NCBI RefSeq assembly: GCF_007745175.1
Contig: NZ_CP036271.1
Location: 4,166,314-4,230,313, forward strand
Reading direction: 5' to 3'
Source: Caulifigura coniformis
GTDB taxonomy: Bacteria; Planctomycetota; Planctomycetia; Planctomycetales; Planctomycetaceae
DNA: 64,000 nt
Shown here: in pieces, positions 9,364 to 18,853 of the stretch
How the letters are laid out: every line of letters begins with the position of its first letter
Numbering within the stretch: position 1 is the stretch's first letter
Notes under the pieces: model-generated
Told to the model about the DNA's origin: nothing
Seen by the model: only the letters and a program-made list of their open reading frames with translations
The model's database searches: none
Made by a program: the position numbers and the translations under genes

Positions 9364-9963
9364 ATGTCCAACCGTCTGCCGCAGGTCGATGCCTACATCC
9401 GCAAGGCGGCCGAGTTCGCGCAGCCGATTCTGCTTCAACTCCGCGAACGCGTGCATGCGTCGTGTCCGGAAGCTGAAGAGGCCCTCAAGTGGGGGATGCC
9501 GAGCTTTCTCTACAAGGGGAAGATCCTGTGCGGAATGGCGGCCTTCAAACAACATTGCGCGTTCCACTTCTTTCATTCAGCGATGAACAAGGCGGCCGAC
9601 CCCGCGAAACAGGGACAGGCGATGGGCCAGATGGGACGGATCACGTCGCTCAAGGATCTGCCGAAAGCGGTGGACTTCAGGAAGCAGATCAGACAGGCGA
9701 TGAAGCTGATCGATGACGGCGTGAAATCGTCAATGAAGTCGACGAAAGCTCCCTTCAAGGTGCCGCCCGATCTGAAGGCGGCCCTCACGAAGAACGCGAA
9801 AGCCCGGACGACGTTCGACGCGTTTTCGCCGTCCCACAAGCGCGAATACGTCGAGTGGATCACCGAGGCGAAGCGGCCCGAGACCCGCGAAAAGCGACTC
9901 GCGACGACGCTGGAGTGGCTGGCGGAGGGGAAACCGCGGCACTGGAAGTACCAGAAGGGCTGA
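9364..9963 (+). CDS. YdeI/OmdA-like protein with DUF1801 domain
   Basis: 199 residues. The N-terminal half is a DUF1801 (YdhG-like) domain with PEAEEALKWGMPSFLYKGKI and GMAAFKQHCAFHFF. The C-terminal ~70 residues (VPPDLKAALTKNAKARTTFD, then SPSHKREYVEWI) match the bacteriocin-protection YdeI/OmpD-associated domain. The fusion of the two is common and the family is cytoplasmic with unknown biochemistry. It is divergent from the membrane protein at 8759-9151 and convergent with the next gene. Confidence 0.85.
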   Translation: MSNRLPQVDAYIRKAAEFAQPILLQLRERVHASCPEAEEALKWGMPSFLYKGKILCGMAAFKQHCAFHFFHSAMNKAADPAKQGQAMGQMGRITSLKDLPKAVDFRKQIRQAMKLIDDGVKSSMKSTKAPFKVPPDLKAALTKNAKARTTFDAFSPSHKREYVEWITEAKRPETREKRLATTLEWLAEGKPRHWKYQKG

Positions 9964-9978
9964 CTGTCTGACGGGGCG

Positions 9979-11412
9979 TCATGGTCCGAGAATCTCCACC
10001 CTCTGCGGAGCGGCCGTGGTGATGCTCAGCGTCTGCTTCTCCTCCCAGCCCTCTCCGGGCACACGGATCTCGTACTCACCCGTCGCGATGCCGGTCCGGA
10101 CACGGCCCGCTTGATCGGTCTTCCACCACGTCGCGAGCAATCGACCATGCTCGCCGTCGCGTTCGATCACAACCCGCCGCCCGATTTCGACGAACTGCTG
10201 CGGGATCGGCCTGCCTGTCTTCTTCGATGTGACGATGACTTCGAGCGGCACGGCCGGAACGATCTCCAGCGGCTTGAGTACGGGGGGCAACTCCGGCGGG
10301 TTCGGAATGAAAACCGGATTCTGAACGTCACTGGCCCATTCCGAATCTTCAACGGCCAGCGCGTAAGTGTGCCCGGGCGTCACATGCAGGCGAAATTTGC
10401 CATCGTCGTCAGACCGCGCGGAACAGTAATCGAATGAACTGCCAACCCCGTCGGAGACAGCCCGAATTAACATTCCGCGCTTTTCGAGGCCGTCCGGCAC
10501 AAGCAGCTCGCCGAATAGTGTCACTCTTGCACGCGCGTGGAGCACGTGGAGAATCTTCGAATCGGGATCGGGCTCCGCGTCGCTGTGAGGCTCGCCATCC
10601 ATCGACCAGTCTGGAGCATCAAAGAGTTCGTAGTAGGGCCGACGGCGCGGTGACGCCCACAGGAACGACGCCCGACCATCGGCGTCGGTCCGGCAGGCGG
10701 TCATCGGAAACTCTTCCGATAAGAAGAATCGGCGCTTCGGTTCAGAATTGAGCGAGAGCAGCACCTGGGCCGCCAGACGGCGGTCTGCAATTGGCATATC
10801 AAACTGGTTCAGCAGCCGGATCTTCCGTTCAACCGGCGGCTCCAGAGAGACCTCAACCGTTGGCGGAACGGCCGTACCCGCCGGCAGTACGGCGGAGCCG
10901 ATTCCTTTCTCTGGATGCCAGACCATCACGTACGTATCAATGGCGGGTGGGGACATCGGCAGCGTTGCAATCCCCTGCCCGTCTGTGCGGACGTGAACAA
11001 ATCCTTTTCCACGTGCCACCTCCGCGTCGTCGACGGGAACGCCGTCCCGGGTGACCTTCACGCGCATTGGAACCGTCGGATTCAGAGTCGCGGAGAAAGC
11101 CGATTGACAAAGTCGACGCACGTCGCTTTGCGGAACCGAGACCAGCGCATTGAAGCGGTGATCCTGGCTCTCCACCGCCAGCGTTGGCGTCAGAACGAAA
11201 TTTGACTCCAGAAACGCAACGCCCTTCGAGTCCGTCTCGACCACGATCCGCGGCTGCTTGAACTGCATAAGGCAGATTCTCGCAGCAGCAGCGGCGGACC
11301 CGTCCGGCAATCGGACCTGCACGGGGAGCCGCAGCATCGCCTCGTCCGGCTGGGCGTGGCACACCCGTCCCGCGAAAACCACCACGAGCAGCAGGAGCGC
11401 GCGAGGGAGCAT
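9979..11412 (-). CDS. Secreted protein with carboxypeptidase-regulatory-like repeats
   Basis: A signal peptide (MLPRALLLLVVVFAGRVCHA) is followed by about 450 residues rich in beta-strand segments. Several stretches look like carboxypeptidase regulatory-like (Ig-type) domains, each with a D-G turn: VRLPDGSAAAAARICL, KVTRDGVPVDDAEVARGKG and TSKKTGRPIPQQFVEIGRRV. It is probably periplasmic or surface-attached through protein or sugar contacts. No catalytic motif is seen. It ends 16 bases from the convergent YdeI-like gene. The specific role is unknown. Confidence 0.75.
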   Translation of the reverse strand: MLPRALLLLVVVFAGRVCHAQPDEAMLRLPVQVRLPDGSAAAAARICLMQFKQPRIVVETDSKGVAFLESNFVLTPTLAVESQDHRFNALVSVPQSDVRRLCQSAFSATLNPTVPMRVKVTRDGVPVDDAEVARGKGFVHVRTDGQGIATLPMSPPAIDTYVMVWHPEKGIGSAVLPAGTAVPPTVEVSLEPPVERKIRLLNQFDMPIADRRLAAQVLLSLNSEPKRRFFLSEEFPMTACRTDADGRASFLWASPRRRPYYELFDAPDWSMDGEPHSDAEPDPDSKILHVLHARARVTLFGELLVPDGLEKRGMLIRAVSDGVGSSFDYCSARSDDDGKFRLHVTPGHTYALAVEDSEWASDVQNPVFIPNPPELPPVLKPLEIVPAVPLEVIVTSKKTGRPIPQQFVEIGRRVVIERDGEHGRLLATWWKTDQAGRVRTGIATGEYEIRVPGEGWEEKQTLSITTAAPQRVEILGP

Positions 11413-11498
11413 TGTCGTCCCTTTCGTGAAGGAATTCGCCCGGATGGAAGTCGACTCGATTGAGGAGACGCGGACAATCTGAAAGCTATCATCCGCCG

Positions 11499-12884
11499 AT
11501 GCGTTATCACACAGTCATCATTGGAGCCGGAATGTCGGGCCTGGCGGCGGGAATCCGCCTCGCCTACTACGAAAAGCCGGTCTGCATCCTCGAACGTCAC
11601 ACTACCATCGGCGGGCTGAACTCGTTCTACCGACTCCGCGGTCGCAACTACGACGTCGGCCTCCACGCCGTCACCAACTACGCCCCCCCGGGCTCCCGCA
11701 CCGGCCCGCTCGCCAAGCTCCTGAAGCAGCTTCGGCTCCGCTGGGACGACTTCGCCCTCTCGCCGCAGCTTGGCTCGTCCATCCGGTTCCCCGGGCGGAC
11801 GCTCCGGTTCACCAACGAGTTCGCGTTCTTCGTCGATCAGGTCCGCTCGGTCTTCCCCGGCCAGATCGACGGATTCACCCGTCTGGTCGACACGATCAAC
11901 GCGTTCAACGAGCTCGACCTCGATCAGGAGCCCATCTCCGCCCGCAAGGTGTTGAGCGAGCATCTCACTGACCCCGTGCTGGTCGACATGCTCTTCTGCC
12001 CGCTGATGTTCTATGGCAGCGCGATTCCGCGCGACATGGATTTCAGTCAGTTCGTCATCATGTTCAAGAGCATCTTCCAGCAGGGCTTTGCACGCCCGTT
12101 TGATGGCGTCCGCCGAATCCTGAAAACGCTCGTCCGGCAGTTCAAGGAACTGGGCGGCGAGCTGAAACTGCGGCACGGAGTCTCTTCGATCCACATGCAG
12201 AACGGCCGTGCCGCGGGCGTCGTCCTTGATGACGGAACGATCATTGAGGCCGAGAACGTCCTGTCGTCGGCCGGCGTCGCCGAAACGCAGGCGATGTGCC
12301 AGCAGAAACCGCCCGTTGCAAATCCCGCCGCTGGCGAACTGTCGTTCAATGAAACGATCTATGTGCTGGACCGTCAGCCAAAGGAACTCGGACACGACGA
12401 CACCATCATTTTCTACAACGACGCCGAGCGGTTCGAGTACGCGTCCCCGACCGAACCGTGCGACACGCGCAGCGGCATCATCTGCTCGCCGAACAACTTC
12501 CACTACGAAGGCGGAGAGCAACTCGATGATGGCATCGTGCGGATCACTGCCCTTGCGAATCCCGGTTACTGGTTCAACGCTCCGCAGGAGCAGTACGAGA
12601 ACGCCAAGCGTGACTGGGCCGACAGGGTGGCCGACGTAGCCGTCAAATACATGCCCGAATTCCGGCCGCACGTCATCGAGACCGATGCGTTTACACCCCG
12701 CACCGTCAAAAAGTACACCGGCCACCTGAACGGCGCGGTCTACGGAGCGCCGGTGAAAGTCCTGACGGGCCGCACCGAAACGCCCAATCTCTACCTGTGC
12801 GGAACGGACCAGGGATTCCTCGGAATCATTGGCTCGATGCTCTCCGGGATCACGATGGCCAACAATCATCTGTTGAGGGAATGA
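11499..12884 (+). CDS. CrtI/CrtISO-like FAD-dependent oxidoreductase
   Basis: 461 residues of the phytoene desaturase-like amine oxidase superfamily (COG1233). The dinucleotide-binding fold is at the start (TVIIGAGMSGLAAGIRLAYY, then ERHTTIGGLNSFY). The C-terminus has YLCGTDQGFLGIIGSMLSGI, the second FAD-contact region. The closest functional types are carotenoid desaturase/isomerase and retinol saturase, but no carotenoid gene lies nearby. The ATG at 11499 is chosen because it begins directly at RYHTVIIGAG. It has no Shine-Dalgarno site and a TATCAT box ends 6 bases upstream, so the message may be leaderless. A second homologue lies at 17179-18621. Confidence 0.85.
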   Translation: MRYHTVIIGAGMSGLAAGIRLAYYEKPVCILERHTTIGGLNSFYRLRGRNYDVGLHAVTNYAPPGSRTGPLAKLLKQLRLRWDDFALSPQLGSSIRFPGRTLRFTNEFAFFVDQVRSVFPGQIDGFTRLVDTINAFNELDLDQEPISARKVLSEHLTDPVLVDMLFCPLMFYGSAIPRDMDFSQFVIMFKSIFQQGFARPFDGVRRILKTLVRQFKELGGELKLRHGVSSIHMQNGRAAGVVLDDGTIIEAENVLSSAGVAETQAMCQQKPPVANPAAGELSFNETIYVLDRQPKELGHDDTIIFYNDAERFEYASPTEPCDTRSGIICSPNNFHYEGGEQLDDGIVRITALANPGYWFNAPQEQYENAKRDWADRVADVAVKYMPEFRPHVIETDAFTPRTVKKYTGHLNGAVYGAPVKVLTGRTETPNLYLCGTDQGFLGIIGSMLSGITMANNHLLRE

Positions 12885-12950
12885 GTCGGCCATAAGGCCG
12901 TCGTGCGACCGCTGATCGACCGAATCTCACTCTTCGTTCTCGGAGACAAT

Positions 12951-14636
12951 ATGGCATCGCTCGCCAGAATCTTTGCGTTGATGGCCTTCGTTTGCTGCGG
13001 CACCACCCAGGCCGCGGAGTTCACCACAGACATCTGCGTCTACGGCGGAACTTCCGGAGGCGTCATCGCGGCCGTGCAGGCGGCCCGCATGGGCAAGTCC
13101 GTCGTCCTCGTCGAACCTGGAAAACACGTCGGTGGCATGACGTCGGGTGGGCTCAGCGCCGTCGATATCGGAGACCCGCGAACCGTCGGAGGCGTCACCC
13201 GGGAATACTTCACCAGGCTCGTCGCCAACTACGGCCTGAAGCTTCCCTGGGACAAGCCGTTCGGGCGGAAGAAAGGGAGCGGCCCGGCCACCGGCGGGGC
13301 GTACTCCATCGAACCGCATGTCGCGGAAGAGACATTCCTCGCCATGCTCAAGGACGCCGGCGTGACGCTCCAGCTGTCCCAGCGGCTGGCGGGCGTCGAG
13401 AAGCAGGGGGCTCGGATCCTGGCCCTGAAGACCGAATCAGGAGATGTCTTTCGCGCCAGGGCCTTCATCGACACGACCTACGAAGGCGACCTCCTGGCCA
13501 GGGCCGGCGTCAGCTACACGCTGACTCGGGAAGGCAACGCGAAATACGGAGAGAAGTACAACGGAATCTTCTACAACCCGAAGTACGAGCCGCGCACCGG
13601 TCATCTCCAGCCCGGCGAGAACGGCCGCACGAAAACCGGACAGGGAGCCTGGGACCGCGACTTCCCGCTCGATCCCTATGTCAAACCAGGCGACCCTGCC
13701 AGCGGACTTCTGCCGCTCGTGCAGGCCGGCGACCCCGGTGCTCCCGGTGAGCCCGCCCCCGGCGTCCAGGCCTACTGCTATCGCCTTTGCCTCACGACGG
13801 CCGACGACCGCCTCCCCATCGCCCCGCCTCCGGACTACGACCCGAAACAGTACGAACTCATCGTGCGGTTCATCCAGGCCTGCATCGCCAACGGCGACGA
13901 CATGGACCTCCGGTGGTTTTCCAAGCACGATCCCCTTCCCCACGACAAATGGGATTTCAACACCGCGACGTTTGGAGGCAATCTGCCGGGAGCGAGCCAC
14001 GCCTGGCCGGAAGCGAGCTACGACCAGCGTGAAGTCATCGCGAAGGCACACGAGAATTATCACCGCGGCCTGCTGCACTTCCTGGCCACGGATGCACGGG
14101 TGCCGGAAAAGGTTCGTCGCGACATGAAGCGGTTCGGACTGCCGCGCGACGAGTTCGTCGACCGCGGCGGCTGGCCTCACCAGCTCTACATTCGGGAGGC
14201 GCGGCGGATGGTGAGCGACTTCGTCATGACCGAGCATCACCTCGCAGGCAGGGAGGTGGCCGCCAATTCCGTCGGACTGGGATCGTACGGCATTGATACC
14301 CACGAAATCCGCCGCATCGCCCGCAACGGCGTCGTGACCCGGGAAGGAAAAACCGCCGAAGGACGTCGTGGTCCACCTTCCTATCCGATCGGATTTGGAG
14401 CGATCGTCCCCCGCCCCGCCGAATGCGAAAACCTGCTGGCCACCTTTGCCGTTTCCGCCAGCCACACGGCGTTCGCCAGTATCCGCATGGAGCCCGTGTT
14501 CATGGTCCTCAGCCAGTCAGCCGCCACCGCCGCCTGCCACTCCATTGATGCAGGCGTTTCGGTTCAGAACGTCGATCGCAGCGTGCTCCGGGAGCGTCTC
14601 CTGAAAGATGGACAGGTGCTCGAAGTCGTGAAGTGA
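12951..14636 (+). CDS. Secreted FAD-dependent oxidoreductase
   Basis: 561 residues. The ATG at 12951 has GGAG 6 bases upstream and starts a signal peptide (ARIFALMAFVCCGTTQAAEF). The mature part opens with the FAD fold TDICVYGGTSGGVIAAVQAA and GKHVGGMTSGGL, typical of the FAD-dependent oxidoreductase family PF12831, often called xanthan-lyase-associated in databases. The C-terminal SHTAFASIRMEPVFMVLSQ fits the same family. The protein probably acts in the periplasm. The substrate is unknown. It follows the CrtI-like gene with 66 bases between and may share its transcript. Confidence 0.85.
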   Translation: MASLARIFALMAFVCCGTTQAAEFTTDICVYGGTSGGVIAAVQAARMGKSVVLVEPGKHVGGMTSGGLSAVDIGDPRTVGGVTREYFTRLVANYGLKLPWDKPFGRKKGSGPATGGAYSIEPHVAEETFLAMLKDAGVTLQLSQRLAGVEKQGARILALKTESGDVFRARAFIDTTYEGDLLARAGVSYTLTREGNAKYGEKYNGIFYNPKYEPRTGHLQPGENGRTKTGQGAWDRDFPLDPYVKPGDPASGLLPLVQAGDPGAPGEPAPGVQAYCYRLCLTTADDRLPIAPPPDYDPKQYELIVRFIQACIANGDDMDLRWFSKHDPLPHDKWDFNTATFGGNLPGASHAWPEASYDQREVIAKAHENYHRGLLHFLATDARVPEKVRRDMKRFGLPRDEFVDRGGWPHQLYIREARRMVSDFVMTEHHLAGREVAANSVGLGSYGIDTHEIRRIARNGVVTREGKTAEGRRGPPSYPIGFGAIVPRPAECENLLATFAVSASHTAFASIRMEPVFMVLSQSAATAACHSIDAGVSVQNVDRSVLRERLLKDGQVLEVVK

Positions 14637-14649
14637 ATTGTGAGAGAGG

Positions 14650-16224
14650 TCAGAGGGCGCCACTGTTCGCCGGCGACGGAAGCTCATAGACCTTGAACCG
14701 GCCGCGTTCAAACGCCGGCGGCGGTCCGATCGGGCCCAGGCGGCCGACAATCAGGTGCGTCACGCCGGTCTTTCGCCTCAGCGCAACGAGATCGCCAGCG
14801 TCGATCACATGATCCTGCGCGAAACTGTCCCGGACCCATTCCGAATACGCCAACAGCCGTGAATTCCATTCGACGACTCCCGCCGCATCCTGCGGGCAGT
14901 CCTTGAAGTTCACGTACTCCGCACGCTCAGCCCACCATTTCACCGCGAAGTCTTCATTCGCAGCCAGCAGCAACGCGTTCGCCGGCGTGTTCTCTTTCAC
15001 CCAGCGAAGCGTCGCGATCCAGTCGTCGCGGTTCGCGCCCGAGAGCATTCCCGGGCTCTTGTCCGGACCCGGAATCGCAATAGCGCCCGCCAGCAGCGCC
15101 CCCGCCAGTCCGAATGACGCCACCTTCGGAGGACTCCACATCGTCCACAGGCGCGCCACTCCCAGCGCCACGATCAAAGCCGACATCACGTCCGCCAGGC
15201 GGAACGGATAAAACTTCAGCATCTTGAGCTGAAGCGCCCCGAATTCCGACGGTGGATACGTCCACGGACGCGGCCCGTAACTCACGAGCGTAGCGGCCAG
15301 TCCGAAGGCGACCGCCGCGCCGGTGATCACGTCCAGCAGCCGGAAACCGGCCACTTTCCTCGTCCACAACGCGGAGAACAGCCACACGACAATCAAGGTC
15401 GCAAAGAACAGATGCCCTTCCCGGGGAAACGTCCAGGGATCGAGATGATGGGCCAGCCGGTAGCTCACCTGGATGAAATCGGCGAGTTTCGAAGTCGCGG
15501 CGTCCGACGATTTCAGCGCCGGCAGTGCCCAGCCGATTCCCGGTGCCGCGGCGATGAACCACCACAGCGAAGGAATCAGTCGCACGGGAAGTCGCGGCAG
15601 CGGAGCCTGCGTTTCGGCCGAGTCTCCAGCAGCCCGCCACCACATCCACGCCAGGCCAACGAGGGTCGCGACGGTCGCCCACATCCCCACGACGGGGTGC
15701 AGCGTCGTCGCCAGGCCCAGCCACAGGCCGGCGGCGCTCAGACGCCGCGAGATCATCGCCGACCAGCCGGCGAAGACGCATCCGTACGCGAATACCTTCG
15801 ACTCAACCCCGCCGATCAGCCATTCCCCCGACCACGATCCAATCGACTGGATCATCAGGAACAACACGGCGGAGAGGAGCGTCCCACCGACGGCCAACCC
15901 CAGCGACCTTCCGAGCTTCGACCACCCCCACGCAACGAGGGCCAGCGAGGCGATCCGCCCCACAATCGCCGTCTGCTCCAGCGTCAGGGTCTGCGTCAGC
16001 CAGCCAATCAGCAGGTAGAACGCCCGGTGCGGACGCGAGGACGTGAGAAACAGGTCCCCTTGGCACCAGCCGGGATTCCAGTCCGCCTTCGCCATCCCCA
16101 GGTAATGCGGTTCATTGATGCCCGGAATCGGGACGCGCAGAAACGAATAGACGACGAACGCCGTCCAGCAGGCGAAGAACGCCGCGATCGCCTGCTTGCG
16201 TCGTTCGGAAGTCCCGAGGCTCAC
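14650..16224 (-). CDS. Multi-spanning membrane protein (DUF6798-like)
   Basis: 524 residues with about 9-11 predicted membrane helices, then a soluble C-terminal region beginning near LRWVKENTPANALLLAANED. This layout (polytopic N-terminus plus C-terminal soluble segment) resembles planctomycete DUF6798 proteins and, more distantly, GT-C-type glycosyltransferases. No catalytic motif is certain. The start is a GTG at 16224 that overlaps the TGA of the small basic gene (GTGA), so translation is coupled. It converges with the secreted FAD oxidoreductase. Confidence 0.75.
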   Translation of the reverse strand: MSLGTSERRKQAIAAFFACWTAFVVYSFLRVPIPGINEPHYLGMAKADWNPGWCQGDLFLTSSRPHRAFYLLIGWLTQTLTLEQTAIVGRIASLALVAWGWSKLGRSLGLAVGGTLLSAVLFLMIQSIGSWSGEWLIGGVESKVFAYGCVFAGWSAMISRRLSAAGLWLGLATTLHPVVGMWATVATLVGLAWMWWRAAGDSAETQAPLPRLPVRLIPSLWWFIAAAPGIGWALPALKSSDAATSKLADFIQVSYRLAHHLDPWTFPREGHLFFATLIVVWLFSALWTRKVAGFRLLDVITGAAVAFGLAATLVSYGPRPWTYPPSEFGALQLKMLKFYPFRLADVMSALIVALGVARLWTMWSPPKVASFGLAGALLAGAIAIPGPDKSPGMLSGANRDDWIATLRWVKENTPANALLLAANEDFAVKWWAERAEYVNFKDCPQDAAGVVEWNSRLLAYSEWVRDSFAQDHVIDAGDLVALRRKTGVTHLIVGRLGPIGPPPAFERGRFKVYELPSPANSGAL

Positions 16225-16385
16225 TTCTTCTTCGCGGCTTTCTTGGCGGGCTTCGGCGCCTTGGCCTTCGCCTTGGCAGCCGCCTTTGCGGGTTTCGCCG
16301 CCGCCTTCTTCTTGCCGCCGAAAATGGTGTCCCAGTTCTTCCAGAACTCGGGGGTCGCGCCAGTGCGAACGATCGGGCCGCTCAT
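16221..16385 (-). CDS. Small basic Lys/Ala-rich protein
   Basis: 54 residues. The first 24 are a distinct head, MSGPIVRTGATPEFWKNWD followed by TIFGG, and the rest is a Lys/Ala/Pro repeat tail ending in KKK. The tail resembles histone H1-like or DNA-binding tails. The ATG at 16385 has an AGAGAGACGAG purine-rich stretch upstream. The stop overlaps the GTG start of the membrane protein at 14650-16224. From memory, the head looks like a planctomycete-conserved small protein, which could not be checked here. Nucleic-acid binding is inferred from charge only. Confidence 0.75.
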   Translation of the reverse strand: MSGPIVRTGATPEFWKNWDTIFGGKKKAAAKPAKAAAKAKAKAPKPAKKAAKKK

Positions 16386-16518
16386 CTCGTCTCTCTTTCC
16401 AGTCAGGGAGTGTTGCAGGGTCTAAATATCTTCGGGGGGTGGTTTGTCAAGCAGGGAGGTCAACGTTTCGCCCGAACTGGCGTTGCCGGCGACGCGAATC
16501 ACCCGCCACCATGCACCC

Positions 16519-16986
16519 ATGTCGACTCCCTCCTTTTCACTTCGCCGCGATGCCGAAGGGCTGCTGCGCTTCAGCGACGGGGCCCATCGCGACGTCGCCG
16601 TCACGATGACCTCCGCCTTCCCATTGTCCGAGCCCGGCATGTGGCTGTCGCTGCGTGCAGTTGATGGCAGCGAAGTTGCGCTGGTCGAAGACCCCGCCCG
16701 CCTGGAGGGGGAAGCACGCCGCCTGATCGACGAGGAACTCGAATCGCGACAGTTCGTGCCGGTGATCATCCGGGTCGACCGGGCCTCCAACACGACCACC
16801 GGGCTGGAGGTCGTTGTCGAAACCGATCGCGGGCCGACAACGTTGATCCTTGATGCGGACGAGCAGATTCGGCGGGTTTCGGACACGCGCGTTGTGCTGA
16901 CCGACCGCGCCGGTGTGCGATACCTGATTCCCGACCTCCACCAGCTCGACCAGCAGAGCCGGCATCGCCTGGAACGGTTCTATTAG
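16519..16986 (+). CDS. DUF1854 family protein
   Basis: 155 residues. The sequence contains the DUF1854 pattern, with EVALVEDPARLEGEARRLIDEELESRQF split around the LI pair, then FVPVIIRVDRAS and the C-terminal TDRAGVRYLIPDLHQLDQQSR. DUF1854 proteins elsewhere occur with ABC transporters linked to cyanophycin metabolism; no such gene is next to this one. The ATG at 16519 is chosen because it begins STPSFSLRRDAEG, a typical family start. It is divergent from the small basic protein. Confidence 0.8.
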   Translation: MSTPSFSLRRDAEGLLRFSDGAHRDVAVTMTSAFPLSEPGMWLSLRAVDGSEVALVEDPARLEGEARRLIDEELESRQFVPVIIRVDRASNTTTGLEVVVETDRGPTTLILDADEQIRRVSDTRVVLTDRAGVRYLIPDLHQLDQQSRHRLERFY

Positions 16987-17023
16987 CCCTCCGAACGATC
17001 TGGCTTCGCCTCGGCCGGGGGCG

Positions 17024-17052
17024 CTGGAATCTCGGGAGGGGTCCCCTACACT
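17024..17052 (+). promoter_or_regulatory. Possible sigma-70-type promoter
   Basis: CTGGAA and TACACT are separated by 17 bases upstream of the second CrtI-like gene. The same TACACT -10 occurs with a 17-base spacer before sufE. The match to the consensus is modest. Confidence 0.3.
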
Positions 17053-17178
17053 GCCCGGTTCTGCGATGATGCGGCAGCGCGATGCGGCTTCCCGTGGCCA
17101 ACGATCAAGGTCGCGGTCCACGACCGATTCCACATCCCGCTTTTCCTGTTCCTGACGACCCGTTTCCATACTCCTCGG

Positions 17179-18621
<1,443 letters not shown>

Positions 18622-18718
18622 GCGGGATCTGCGGCGGCTCCACTCCCCCCGGATAAGCCGCGCGGGCCGACCACCAGCTCCCTGAAACGCCGTTCGAGAG
18701 CCCTCGGCAATTGACCAT

Positions 18719-18751
18719 ACCGGGGTTGGCGGCGTCACCCGGAACCCCGGT
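18719..18751 (+). terminator. 9-bp hairpin after the CrtI-like gene
   Basis: ACCGGGGTT and AACCCCGGT form a perfect 9-bp stem with a 15-base loop, about 100 bases past the stop. A weaker 6-bp stem (18634-18661) is nearer the stop. Neither has a T-run. Confidence 0.4.
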
Positions 18752-18853
18752 CGTCCGTCGACAGACTGTCCCTTCCGAACCACTGCCGCCTCACGCTTAG
18801 CAATCCTCCGTTCTCCAGCGGGAGAAGGTCGACATCGAATCTCGCTCGATCGG

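Noticed and set aside
16221-16385. Treating the Lys/Ala-rich stretch as a simple-sequence repeat only
   Set aside because: It has an ATG, a purine-rich ribosome-site region, a non-repetitive head and a stop overlapping the next start.
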